64,000 nt of DNA from Streptomyces silvae (GCF_016745505.1 NZ_JAERUC010000170.1:1-64000), one strand, 5' to 3'; shown: positions 1 to 7,866, counted from the stretch's first letter. The notes: generated by a model not told the origin, from the letters alone. A program made the numbers and translations.

Positions 1-50
1 CCGCCCTCGTCCAGCAACTCACTCACGAGAACTGGAGACACCCAGCATGA
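1..50 (+). CDS. C-terminal tail of an upstream element gene (cut by window edge)
   Basis: Only the last 15 codons are visible, reading ALVQQLTHENWRHPA and then TGA at 48-50. The stop overlaps the ATG of the next gene as ATGA. This is the same coupling used at the next two junctions in this cluster, which is the main reason to believe the frame is real. The function cannot be told from this fragment. Confidence 0.45.
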   Translation, partial: ALVQQLTHENWRHPA

Positions 51-778
51 CTCAACCTGTCCCGATCCGACGAGTGCCCAGCCACCGGCCCCGCCTACTG
101 GATCTCTTCTGCTGCGCCGGCGGCGCGGCCATGGGCTACCACCGCGCCGGGTTCGAGGTAACCGGCGTCGACATCGCCGACCGCCCGAACTACCCCTTCA
201 CCTTCCACCGCGCCGACGCCCTCGAACACCTCGCCGCCCTCATCACGTCCGGCGAGATCAAGCGGTACGCGGCCGTGCACACCTCCCCGCCCTGCCAGGC
301 CGGATGCGCCCTGACCGTGGGCACCAACGCGTCCCAGGGTTGGGGCGGCACCCACGAAGACCTCGTGGCGCCCACCCGCGAACTCCTGGACCGCACCGGC
401 CTGCCGTACGTGATCGAGCAGCCCAACGGACGGGCCAGGATCCGCAAGGACCTGTCCCTGTGTGGGGAGATGTTCGATCTCGGTGTCCTGCGCCACCGCA
501 ACTTCGAATTGGGCCGCTGGACCATCGCCCGGCCGGCGCACCCGAGGCACCGGGGCTACGTGCGGGGCTATCGCCACGGCGTCTACCGCGACGGCCCCTA
601 CGTCGCCGCATACGGCTCCGGCGGCGGCAAAGCCACCATCCCCGAGATGCAGGAAGCCATGGGCATCACGTGGACCGATGTCCGCGAGGAACTCACCGAA
701 GCCATCCCCCCGGCATTCTCCGAGCACATCGGCCGCACCCTCCTCACCGCGATCCGTCCGGTGGAGGTGGCCTCGTGA
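47..778 (+). CDS. small C5-cytosine DNA methyltransferase-like protein (copy 1)
   Basis: This 243-residue Rossmann-fold methyltransferase resembles the short cytosine-C5 methyltransferases of actinophages and integrative elements. Visible motifs are the SAM-binding motif I (LLDLFCCAGGAAMG, residues 17-30) with the acidic residue in GVD, catalytic motif IV TSPPCQ (Cys83), motif VI as IEQP (Glu124, where ENV is usual), an RHRNFE stretch near residue 150, and a C-terminal IPPAFSEHIGR like motif X. There is no room for a normal target-recognition domain. The ATG has GGAG 9 nt upstream and overlaps the preceding stop; the end overlaps the next gene as GTGA. It probably methylates DNA to protect the element from host restriction, but the target is unknown. 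Confidence 0.75.
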   Translation: MTQPVPIRRVPSHRPRLLDLFCCAGGAAMGYHRAGFEVTGVDIADRPNYPFTFHRADALEHLAALITSGEIKRYAAVHTSPPCQAGCALTVGTNASQGWGGTHEDLVAPTRELLDRTGLPYVIEQPNGRARIRKDLSLCGEMFDLGVLRHRNFELGRWTIARPAHPRHRGYVRGYRHGVYRDGPYVAAYGSGGGKATIPEMQEAMGITWTDVREELTEAIPPAFSEHIGRTLLTAIRPVEVAS

Positions 779-1425
779 ACGCCCGCGTCCTGCCGTTGCG
801 GAAGCCCAACGGATTACGGCTCCTGGACGCCTGCTGCGGAGCCGGTGGCCTGTCCATGGGCTACTACCTCGCCGGATACGACATCGTCGGCGTCGACATC
901 AACCCGATGCCGAACTACCCCTTCAAGTTCCACCAGGCCGACGCCGTCGACTACGTCGCCGAACACGGGCACAGGTTCGACCTCATCCACGGGTCCTGGC
1001 CCTGCCAGTACTTCGCCCGCGTCACCGCCTGGCGCGGCAACCGGCAGGACCACGAAAACCTCATCCCCGCCGGCCGCCAGGCCATGCAGTCCACCGGCCG
1101 CCCCTGGGTCATCGAAAACGTCCCCGAAGCCTCCTGGTGCGGCGCCCTGCGCCCCGACTACCTGCTGTGCGGGTCGCAGTTCGGGCTCAACGTCCGCCGC
1201 CACCGCGCCTTCGAAACGTCCTGGGGCGGCGGCGGGGACCTCCTCCCGCCCTGCTGGCACCACAAGGGCCTCCTCCCCTTTGAACACAAGGGCGAGCGTG
1301 CCTACGCCGATGCCATGGGCTGCACCTGGATGAACAAGACCGAAGCCCGCCAGGCCGTACCCCCCGCCTACACCCAATGGATCGGCCAGCAGTTCCTCAC
1401 CTACGAGAAGGAGGCCGCAGCATGA
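775..1425 (+). CDS. small C5-cytosine DNA methyltransferase-like protein (copy 2)
   Basis: This 216-residue protein is clearly paralogous to its left neighbour: both share RLLD.C..AGG..MGY and the GVDI...PNYPF block. Motif I is LLDACCGAGGLSMG (17-29). The catalytic motif reads GSWPCQ (Cys77), so Trp replaces the first Pro of PPCQ, while motif VI is a normal IENV (Glu114) and motif VIII is RRHRAFE. The GTG start overlaps the previous stop (GTGA), and the stop overlaps the next ATG (ATGA), so translation is coupled on both sides. The role is inferred to be DNA cytosine methylation in the mobile element. The two copies differ in complementary motifs, so either distinct specificities or a paired enzyme is possible. 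Confidence 0.72.
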   Translation: MNARVLPLRKPNGLRLLDACCGAGGLSMGYYLAGYDIVGVDINPMPNYPFKFHQADAVDYVAEHGHRFDLIHGSWPCQYFARVTAWRGNRQDHENLIPAGRQAMQSTGRPWVIENVPEASWCGALRPDYLLCGSQFGLNVRRHRAFETSWGGGGDLLPPCWHHKGLLPFEHKGERAYADAMGCTWMNKTEARQAVPPAYTQWIGQQFLTYEKEAAA

Positions 1426-2261
1426 GCACCCTCCTGGCCACCGCCCTCGCTCTGGCCGCACGCACCGTCCCCGTCCTGCCGCTGCGAGCCGGAAAGGTCC
1501 CGTTCGGGAACTGCCCTGCCTGCCGAGACAACGCCTGTGGCGGTCGGCCGACCATGAAAACGGCCGGGCCGTGCCAGTGCCCCCGCCCCTGCCACGCCTG
1601 GGCTGCCGCCACCACCGACCCCGCCACCCTCACCGGGCCCGCTTGGGCGTCGGCCTGGAGGCAGACCGCTGCGGTGGCCTACCACCCCGGCGGGACCGGG
1701 CTCACCGTCGTCGACCTCGACCACGCCGATGCCATCACCTGGGCCCGGCAGCACCTGCCCGCGACCCGCACCGTGCCGACTATGCGGGGCCAGCACTGGA
1801 TCTACCGGGGCGTAATGCAGTCCGCGAACGCCGTGCGGTCCGGCGTCGACATCAAGTCCACGATGTCCTACGCCCGATGGCTCGGCCCCGGCACCGGCGC
1901 CATGACCTCCCTGCCCGACGCTGTGCGCGCCCTGGTCGTCAAGCAGCCGTCCCCGGTCCGGCCCGCACCGCATGCCATCGCCGTGTCCGCACGGGTCGGA
2001 GGCGGGGAATGCCGTCACCGCACGCCGGCCTATCTGGACCGGGGCATCGCCATGGCCGAGCAGCGCATCACCGAAGCCCGCAGCGCGGTACACGCGACCG
2101 TGTACGGCACGTTCCTCGCGGTGCTGTCCGCTCACGGTCGGTGCGGGTGCCTGACCGACGCCCATGTGGGGCGGTTGTTCGCCGCCGCGCAGGCCAAGGG
2201 TGAGGGCCCCCGGCACTGCAATGACGCGTGGACGAACGCCCTGACCAGGTTGGGACTGTGA
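1422..2261 (+). CDS. bifunctional DNA primase/polymerase (Prim-Pol) domain protein
   Basis: This 279-residue archaeo-eukaryotic-type primase/polymerase is of the kind used as a replication protein by actinobacterial integrative elements and some phages. The metal-binding DxD is VVDLD (Asp98, Asp100), the catalytic His lies in RGQHWIY (His125), and the third acidic residue is in GVDIKS (Asp143). A Cys cluster at residues 31-57 (CPAC, then CQC, then CH) looks like a small zinc knuckle. It starts at the ATG overlapping the preceding stop and is followed after 1 nt by the helicase-like gene. The pair would prime and unwind the element's own DNA. The C-terminal 80 residues have no motif I recognise. 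Confidence 0.82.
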   Translation: MSTLLATALALAARTVPVLPLRAGKVPFGNCPACRDNACGGRPTMKTAGPCQCPRPCHAWAAATTDPATLTGPAWASAWRQTAAVAYHPGGTGLTVVDLDHADAITWARQHLPATRTVPTMRGQHWIYRGVMQSANAVRSGVDIKSTMSYARWLGPGTGAMTSLPDAVRALVVKQPSPVRPAPHAIAVSARVGGGECRHRTPAYLDRGIAMAEQRITEARSAVHATVYGTFLAVLSAHGRCGCLTDAHVGRLFAAAQAKGEGPRHCNDAWTNALTRLGL

Positions 2262-2262
2262 C

Positions 2263-3738
2263 ATGGCTGACGACGAGAAGAACCCTGCCCGCGAGGTCAT
2301 CACCGACTACGCGCAGGCGCACTTCCGGTACTTCCGCACCGCCGACGGCACCGTCTACGCGCAGAAGCTCGGGCACCCCGTGGCCAGGCCGATCCGCTCG
2401 CAGGGCACGACGGGCAGCCACCGCCAAGAACTCATGGTCGGCCTGTTCAAGGACGGGCGCGGCGTGTTCAACGGGACCGCACTCAAGGAGGCGCTGGACT
2501 TGATCGAAGCCCTGGCACTGACCGAGGCCACCCAGCCCGTGCAGATCCGCGTGGCCCCTGGCTTCGACGGAGCGACGTGGCTGGACCTGGGCCGCAACGA
2601 CGGTCAGTCCGTCCGCATCCACCCCACCGGCTGGGACATCACCGTGCCCGACCCCCGCGAGGTGTGCTGGCGACGCACCCAGCTCACCGGGGAACTCCCC
2701 CTGCCTGCCAAGGACACCGACGGCAAGGGCATCGACCTCCTGTTCCGGCTGACCAACTTCACCAACGCGGAAACCGAGTGCCTGGCTCTCGCCTGGCTGA
2801 TCGGCTGCCTCGGGCCGTCCGTACCCGTCCCGGCCCCGTTCCTCACCGGCCCGCAGGGCGCGGGCAAGTCCACGGCCGGCCGGATGCTCGTGCGGATCAT
2901 CGAGGGCATGACCGGCGACCTGCGCCGGGCCCCGAAGGACGAGGAAAACCTCATCGCAGCCGTAGCCGCGGGGTGGGTCACTGCGCTGGACAACCTCTCT
3001 CACATGACGCCGGACCTGTCCGACGCCATGTGCTGCATCGTCACCGGAGCCGAGTCGGTGAAGCGCGCCCTGTTCACCGACGGAGACGTCTTCCGCGTCG
3101 GCTACCGCCGTCCCTTGCTCCTGACCGGAATCGACGTCGGCGTCATCCGGCCCGACCTGGCCGAACGGCTCCTGCCCTTGCGGCTGGAGCGTCCCAACGT
3201 CCGCCGCACCGAAGCCGAGCTGTGGGCAGAGTTCGCAGAGGCGCTGCCGGTCATTCTCGGTTCGCTCCTGGACCTCACGGTCAAGGTCCGGGCGGCCGGG
3301 GCTGAGACGCCCACCGATCTGCGGATGGCGGACTTCGCGCACCTGTGCGCGCAGTTCGACGCGGCCACCAGTCTCCGGGCGCTCCCCGCCTACCGGGCCA
3401 GTCTCGACGACCTGAACGACGACGTCATCGAGGGGGACCTGCTCGCGCAGACCGTCATCGCACACGCCGACACGATCGAGCCCGGTGGCGAGCAGCGGAT
3501 GACGTCCACCGAGTGGCTGCACTGCCTCAGCCGCGTCTACAGCGGCGACGAACTGCGGCCCCTGCCCAAGGGCTGGCCGACCACGGGCAAAGTCCTCTCC
3601 GACCGCCTCAAGCGCCTCCAGCCCACGTTGGCCGCCCGTGGGGTCCTCGTCGATTCGGGTCGCACCAAGACGGGCCGCTACCTCGAGATGAGGCGCCAGA
3701 GCCCACCAGCACCGCCCGAGCAGGCGGCAGCGTTCTGA
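2263..3738 (+). CDS. P-loop helicase-like replication ATPase
   Basis: This 491-residue protein has a Walker A motif TGPQGAGKST near residues 195-204 and a Walker B-like TALDNL about 40 residues later, followed by a sensor-like LLLTGID. The layout matches the D5/phage-type helicase-like ATPases that sit downstream of Prim-Pol proteins in actinobacterial integrative elements. Its start lies 1 nt after the Prim-Pol stop, so the two are probably translated together. Together they form a self-contained initiation module (primase plus helicase). No separate Rep protein is visible. The exact superfamily call is inferred from motif spacing; the helicase function is likely but not certain. Confidence 0.72.
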   Translation: MADDEKNPAREVITDYAQAHFRYFRTADGTVYAQKLGHPVARPIRSQGTTGSHRQELMVGLFKDGRGVFNGTALKEALDLIEALALTEATQPVQIRVAPGFDGATWLDLGRNDGQSVRIHPTGWDITVPDPREVCWRRTQLTGELPLPAKDTDGKGIDLLFRLTNFTNAETECLALAWLIGCLGPSVPVPAPFLTGPQGAGKSTAGRMLVRIIEGMTGDLRRAPKDEENLIAAVAAGWVTALDNLSHMTPDLSDAMCCIVTGAESVKRALFTDGDVFRVGYRRPLLLTGIDVGVIRPDLAERLLPLRLERPNVRRTEAELWAEFAEALPVILGSLLDLTVKVRAAGAETPTDLRMADFAHLCAQFDAATSLRALPAYRASLDDLNDDVIEGDLLAQTVIAHADTIEPGGEQRMTSTEWLHCLSRVYSGDELRPLPKGWPTTGKVLSDRLKRLQPTLAARGVLVDSGRTKTGRYLEMRRQSPPAPPEQAAAF

Positions 3739-3756
3739 CCCGCACCGCCCGGTCAC

Positions 3757-3808
3757 CCGGACAAGCAAGAAGAGCACGCCGCGCCGGGTGCTCCTCTTGC
3801 TTGTCCGG
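3757..3808 (+). terminator. 21-bp stem hairpin ending the methyltransferase/replication operon
   Basis: Left arm 3757-3777 (begins CCGGACAAGCAAGAAG) pairs with 3788-3808 with a single mismatch and a 10-nt loop. It lies 19 bp after the helicase stop and separates the replication operon from the iteron region. No T-run follows, so it is an intrinsic-like terminator of the streptomycete kind. Confidence 0.7.
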
Positions 3809-3912
3809 CGGAACGCCGCCCCAAAGGCGTGCCCGAAGGGCTCCTTCTCACGCATGAAGGATCACCGCCACTACTACAGACACCCCTCCTTCTTTCCTAA
3901 GTAGGGAAGGTC

Positions 3913-4118
3913 TGCGTCACCTGCGTCACCCCGGACAGAAAACCGCTCCTGAACTGCGGCAACAGCGGTGACGCAGACGGCCGACTCTGCGTCATCCTGC
4001 GTCACCTGCGTCACCCGGTGACGCAGGCGATGACGCACCGGTGACGCAGACTCGCTCACCTCCGTCACCCAAAACCCCTGGTCAGAGCCTCAGATGACGC
4101 GGGTGACGCGGTGACGCA
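3913..4118. repeat. array of 9-bp iterons (TGCGTCACC and its complement); candidate origin or regulatory region
   Basis: At least ten close copies of TGCGTCACC occur. Forward: 3913-3921, 3922-3930, 3988-3996 (one change), 3998-4006 and 4007-4015. Reverse (GGTGACGCA): 3967-3975, 4017-4025, 4029-4037 (one change), 4040-4048 and 4110-4118. Degenerate copies sit at 4052-4060, 4061-4069, 4093-4101 and 4102-4110. Several are directly abutted and others face each other. The array lies between the replication genes and xis/int in a stretch of about 430 bp with no gene. Iterons of this kind usually bind an initiator; binding sites controlling xis are the alternative. Confidence 0.75.
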
Positions 4119-4170
4119 GAAATCCGCACCTAGGACACACGCAGCCGTCACCCCTCCATGGAGTCGCATC

Positions 4171-4413
4171 GTGGCCCCGAAACGTGCCCCAGAGACCGAC
4201 CCGCAGACAACCCTGCGCGCCGGCCTTCCGGACCGCTACCTCACCCCAGAAGACCTCATCGAAATGTTCAGCCTGCCGAGCATCGAGACCCTCTACACCT
4301 GGCGCAAGACGGGCGTCGGCCCGCCCGCCATCCGCATCGGCAAGTATCTGCGCTACGACCCCGCCGCCGTGCGGACCTGGGTCAAGAGCAACACCGAGAC
4401 CGCCGCCGCCTGA
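4171..4413 (+). CDS. xis: excisionase / MerR-type helix-turn-helix DNA-binding protein
   Basis: This 80-residue basic protein has a winged-helix core typical of AlpA/Xis-type excisionases: YLTPEDLIEMFSLPSIETLYTW, then a turn and IRIGKYLRYDPAAVRTWV. It sits just upstream of the integrase, the usual place for the directionality factor. I chose the GTG at 4171 because GGAG lies 7 nt upstream. A longer in-frame GTG at 4111 starts inside the last iteron and would add an unconserved tail. Its promoter must lie in or near the iteron array, so array-binding proteins could control excision. Confidence 0.8.
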   Translation: MAPKRAPETDPQTTLRAGLPDRYLTPEDLIEMFSLPSIETLYTWRKTGVGPPAIRIGKYLRYDPAAVRTWVKSNTETAAA

Positions 4414-4425
4414 CACCCACCAATC

Positions 4426-4463
4426 CGGCAGGGGCACGACCCGCGCAGGTCGTGCCCCTGCCG
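4426..4463 (+). terminator. perfect 16-bp hairpin between xis and int
   Basis: Arms 4426-4441 (CGGCAGGGGCACGACC) and 4448-4463 are exact complements around a 6-nt loop. It lies 12 bp after the xis stop and ends about 10 bp before the integrase ribosome-binding site at 4473-4477. It could terminate xis transcripts or form a structured leader limiting int expression. Confidence 0.7.
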
Positions 4464-4483
4464 CATGTCCACAGGAGCATCCT

Positions 4484-5746
4484 TTGGCCGGCCACATCCA
4501 AGACCGCTGGTACAAGACCAGCACCGCACCCGACGGCAGTACCACCCGTGTGAAAACCGAGCGCCACGGCAACGGCAGTCGCTACCGGGCCCGCTACGTC
4601 GGCCCCGACGGCACAGAGCGGTCCAAGGCCTTTCCCGACCGGCAGAAGCGTCTCGCGGAACAGTGGCTCGCGCAGATCGAAGCCGACATGTCGCGCGGTC
4701 AGTACATCGATCCGGCCGCCAGCAAAACGACGTTCCGGCAGTACGCGGAGCGCTGGATCGCCGCTCAGACTTCGAACGTAGCGTCTCGCGCCACTACCGA
4801 GACCCAGCTCCGGCTGCATGCCTTTCCCTACCTCGGAACGAGGCCGCTCGGTTCCTTCCGACCGACACACATCCGCACATGGACACGCCAGTTGCAGGAC
4901 GCCGGCCTGGCATCGTCATACCGGCGAAGCATCTTCGCGACGGTGTCAGCCGTGCTGACTGCAGCCGTGGACGACATGCTCATGCCCCGCAATCCATGCC
5001 GGTCAAGTTCGGTAACTGCGCCAAAACCAGGTGGGGGCCGAGTCGTCCCGTGGACGGCTGAGCAGACATTCGCTGTGCGTGAGGCACTGCCATCGCGCTA
5101 CCAGGCCATGGTCGACCTCGGTGCGGGCTGCGGCTTACGGCAAGGCGAGATCTTCGGGCTTCCCGTTGACGCCATCGGCTTCCTGACAGGCTGGTTGCAC
5201 ATTGGGCTGCAGATCAAGGTAGTGAAGGGCCGAGCGTTCTTCGCACCGCCCAAGGGTGAGAAGGAGCGAGACGTACCCCTCCCCGAGCAGGTAGGGCAGG
5301 TGCTGGCCCAGCACGTGCAGCGCTACCCACCCGTGGACGTGACGCTTCCATGGCTGAAGCCGGATGGGCCGCCCCTTACCCGGCCCCTTGTCTTCTCCGG
5401 GCCTCGGGGCAATCACGTCTACCGAAGCAACTTCAACGTCAGTCCCTGGAAGCCAGCTCTGGCTGAGGCCGGCCTCATCGCGCATCCGGAGGGCGGCGGC
5501 CCTCTACCGGCTGCGCGGCAGCATGGAATGCACGCGCTGCGGCACTTCTACGCATCCGTGCTCCTGGATGCTGGGGAGAACGTCAAGGCGGTGAGCAGCT
5601 ACCTCGGGCACACCGACCCGGGTTTCACCCTGAGGGTCTATACGCACCTCATGCCGAGTAGCGAGGGACGCACGCGAAGAGCTGTGAACGGGCTCTACGG
5701 TCCCCGCCGGAGCGATGAGGGCTCGGACTCGGTCCAAGCGGCTTAG
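4484..5746 (+). CDS. int: site-specific tyrosine recombinase (integrase)
   Basis: This 420-residue integrase has an N-terminal arm-binding-like domain (1-80), a SAM-like core-binding domain (about 82-180) and a C-terminal catalytic domain. Catalytic residues visible are Arg219 (GCGLRQGE), a Lys in KGEKER (about 257-260), His350 and Arg353 (HALRHF), His376 (YLGH) and the nucleophile Tyr386 (RVYTHL). The start is TTG, chosen because AGGAG lies 6 nt upstream and just below the hairpin; no ATG or GTG with a good site fits. It integrates and excises the element together with the Xis encoded upstream. The attachment site is not identifiable here; no tRNA gene is present. Confidence 0.9.
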   Translation: MAGHIQDRWYKTSTAPDGSTTRVKTERHGNGSRYRARYVGPDGTERSKAFPDRQKRLAEQWLAQIEADMSRGQYIDPAASKTTFRQYAERWIAAQTSNVASRATTETQLRLHAFPYLGTRPLGSFRPTHIRTWTRQLQDAGLASSYRRSIFATVSAVLTAAVDDMLMPRNPCRSSSVTAPKPGGGRVVPWTAEQTFAVREALPSRYQAMVDLGAGCGLRQGEIFGLPVDAIGFLTGWLHIGLQIKVVKGRAFFAPPKGEKERDVPLPEQVGQVLAQHVQRYPPVDVTLPWLKPDGPPLTRPLVFSGPRGNHVYRSNFNVSPWKPALAEAGLIAHPEGGGPLPAARQHGMHALRHFYASVLLDAGENVKAVSSYLGHTDPGFTLRVYTHLMPSSEGRTRRAVNGLYGPRRSDEGSDSVQAA

Positions 5747-5747
5747 C

Positions 5748-5850
5748 ATTCCCATGCTGGCTCTGGGCCATGATGGGAATTCGGCGGTCCCACTTGGAAC
5801 GGGGATGCGCCTCACAAGTCGATGCGTGGAAGGCAGACCTGTGAGGCGCA
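5748..5850. repeat. two inverted repeats just downstream of int (candidate att arm sites or terminator)
   Basis: An 8-bp pair ATTCCCAT/ATGGGAAT lies at 5748-5755 and 5773-5780. An 11-bp pair TGCGCCTCACA/TGTGAGGCGCA lies at 5806-5816 and 5840-5850. They fill the gap between the convergent integrase and GHKL genes. They could be recombinase arm sites near the element end, or form a bidirectional terminator. Confidence 0.45.
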
Positions 5851-5869
5851 CACTCCTACGGTGTTTCGG

Positions 5870-7822
5870 CTAGCGGGCGTTTGCCTTGCCGCCGAAGAGG
5901 CCGCCCCCCTGAGTCAGGATCCGCTGCTCCACGTTGACCAACCCGAGAAGGGCTGCTGACAGAGCCTCGTGACTGAGCAAGGCGCTGACATCCGACTTAC
6001 CGATGGCAATCGGCTCGCCCGACTCCGTGCGCCCCACGAGCGTGCCGTTCAGGTTCTGTGCGTGCACAACATGAGCGACAGCCTCCTCCCCGTACACGCG
6101 CTGCACCAAGCCACGCACCTGGGTGGAGTCAGGCTTGGGCCAGACCTCATTAGCCCAGTAGCTGAACTCCTGCTGGAAGACGGGGTGATCCACGTTGAGA
6201 TAGACGACCCCACGATGCTCCACGCCATCGATCTCACGCGTCTCGTTCTGCACGTAGCGGGCGAGGTACTTCGCCTCTGTCCCGACGAAGCGGTCCCAGG
6301 CGAACGCCGGGTAGCCGCCCCTCGCAGTGTTAGGGGCGCCAGCCAACGATCCGCCCCGAGCTGGCTGCAACACCTGCCGCTCGACGGACGGTCCGCGACC
6401 TACCGAACCCTTACCTCCCGAACCTTTGGAAGACGTGCCCTCTCGGCGCTCTACGACTGCTGTTCCAGCCGGAACTCCAAGAATTCTTCCTGCAGCTGAG
6501 GTTGTGAGGCGTGACGCCTTGAACCGTGAGTTCAGCCGGTCCAAGATACGCGTGATGTTCTTCCCCATCGAGCCGTCCGCACGCGCTCCGGCCTCGCTGC
6601 GAATGTCGTTCAAAACCTTCTTGAGCGGCTCGGGGAACTCAGAGAAGAACCGGTCGCCCCACTCCTCCCAGGGGAGCTCCCCGCCTCCCTTGGTAATGAG
6701 GATGTGCCTGGATGCCTGAGTCAGCACACCCCACCGGGTGGGTCGACTGTCGCTGAACACGGGCGGACGCAGGATCACCCATGTACGCCCGAGAATCTCG
6801 TCCGTGATGCCGAACTGCCGATACCGGTGCTTCGTATGGTCCGCGTGGTACGCCTCGCCCTGGTAGTCGACCACGACAACGGGCCGCTGGGCGATGTAAT
6901 CGTTAGTCCCCTTCACCGGATCATCGGGGGCCGGAACGTAGAACCACTCGGCGACTGTGCCATGGTCATCGACCTGGACGGTACCCGTCAGAAGCGTCTC
7001 AGGAATGTAGTGCCGCAGGCCGTGAACGCGCCTGGGCCGCCACACCATCGACGTTCCGTCGGCCAGCTCAACTGTCTTGTCCTTGGTCTCCCGCCGGTGG
7101 GACTCACCTTTGCGGTAAAGATCTACGACCGTCGTCTCCAGCGGTTTGCCCTGCCGGTGAGGTACTTCGATGATCCGGCCGTTGAGGTAGCGCACGAGCC
7201 CGTCCACGGTCTCGCGCCGAGAGGGCTCAGGATCCCCCTGCCAGGTGTCACTCTCAGCCGAGGCACCGAGGAGCACCATGATTGTCCCTGTGGTCATCCA
7301 GTCAGGACGGATCTTCCCCCAGTGACATCCGTGCTCCGGGTCCGCGTACGGAAGCATGACGTCCTCTCGGCCGAGGTACATCCCGTCCTCGTCTTGGACA
7401 TCCCACTCCTTGAACGTGTAGCTGTTCCCCTCGCGCTGGATCCACACCATGGCACCGTCAGGTGTCTCCTCGGTGTAACTGATGACGACGACGCCATAGG
7501 GGTTCCACGGCAGAACCGAAGACTTGAACCCCTGACCGAAGTTGCCATCGACGCCGATCGGCTTGCCGCCGCCACCGAAGGAAGACAGGAACACGAGAAG
7601 GTCGTCGGGGAGCATTCCCGACCCGTTGTCCATAATCGTGCGCCGAAGCACACCCTTGCTGCGCGCAGCCTGCTCCTCGATCCCAAAATGGATCATGGAG
7701 GCGTCACTCTCTTCCGAGTTGCGCCAAGCTTCTCGCGCCCACTGGTAGGGGCCACCAGCTTCGTACGCCTGACGGATGAGATTCTTTACTGCATCCGCCG
7801 GCACGTGGACTTGTCGAGCCAT
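5870..7822 (-). CDS. orphan GHKL (MORC/Hsp90-like) ATPase
   Basis: This 650-residue protein has an N-terminal GHKL ATP-binding fold. The N-box is EAWRNSEESDA (residues 31-41, Asn35), the G1 box MDNGSGM (64-70, Asp65) and the G2 lid GNFGQGFKSS (93-102). The rest has no motif I recognise: a middle domain, a low-complexity Ser/Gly linker around residues 465-500 and a conserved-looking C-terminal domain. The ATG at 7822 has AAGGAG upstream. It lies convergent to the integrase, and its base composition is visibly poorer in GC than the core genes, which suggests transfer. MORC- and MutL-like ATPases occur in prokaryotic defence and restriction loci, so an anti-phage role is plausible but is inference. 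Confidence 0.7.
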   Translation of the reverse strand: MARQVHVPADAVKNLIRQAYEAGGPYQWAREAWRNSEESDASMIHFGIEEQAARSKGVLRRTIMDNGSGMLPDDLLVFLSSFGGGGKPIGVDGNFGQGFKSSVLPWNPYGVVVISYTEETPDGAMVWIQREGNSYTFKEWDVQDEDGMYLGREDVMLPYADPEHGCHWGKIRPDWMTTGTIMVLLGASAESDTWQGDPEPSRRETVDGLVRYLNGRIIEVPHRQGKPLETTVVDLYRKGESHRRETKDKTVELADGTSMVWRPRRVHGLRHYIPETLLTGTVQVDDHGTVAEWFYVPAPDDPVKGTNDYIAQRPVVVVDYQGEAYHADHTKHRYRQFGITDEILGRTWVILRPPVFSDSRPTRWGVLTQASRHILITKGGGELPWEEWGDRFFSEFPEPLKKVLNDIRSEAGARADGSMGKNITRILDRLNSRFKASRLTTSAAGRILGVPAGTAVVERREGTSSKGSGGKGSVGRGPSVERQVLQPARGGSLAGAPNTARGGYPAFAWDRFVGTEAKYLARYVQNETREIDGVEHRGVVYLNVDHPVFQQEFSYWANEVWPKPDSTQVRGLVQRVYGEEAVAHVVHAQNLNGTLVGRTESGEPIAIGKSDVSALLSHEALSAALLGLVNVEQRILTQGGGLFGGKANAR

Positions 7823-7842
7823 ATTTGATTCTCTCCTTGGGC

Positions 7843-7866
7843 TTCCTAGAGCAAGCGCCCTAGAAA
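7843..7866. promoter_or_regulatory. imperfect inverted repeat upstream of the GHKL gene
   Basis: TTCCTAG (7843-7849) and CTAGAAA (7860-7866) form a 7-10-7 dyad with one mismatch, 20 bp upstream of the GHKL start. The size and position fit an operator in the leader of that gene. No regulator gene is adjacent. Confidence 0.4.

Noticed and set aside
3874..4068. Minus-strand open frame of 64 codons over the iterons
   Set aside because: It only reflects the repeated sequence, has no ribosome-binding site and shows no family resemblance.
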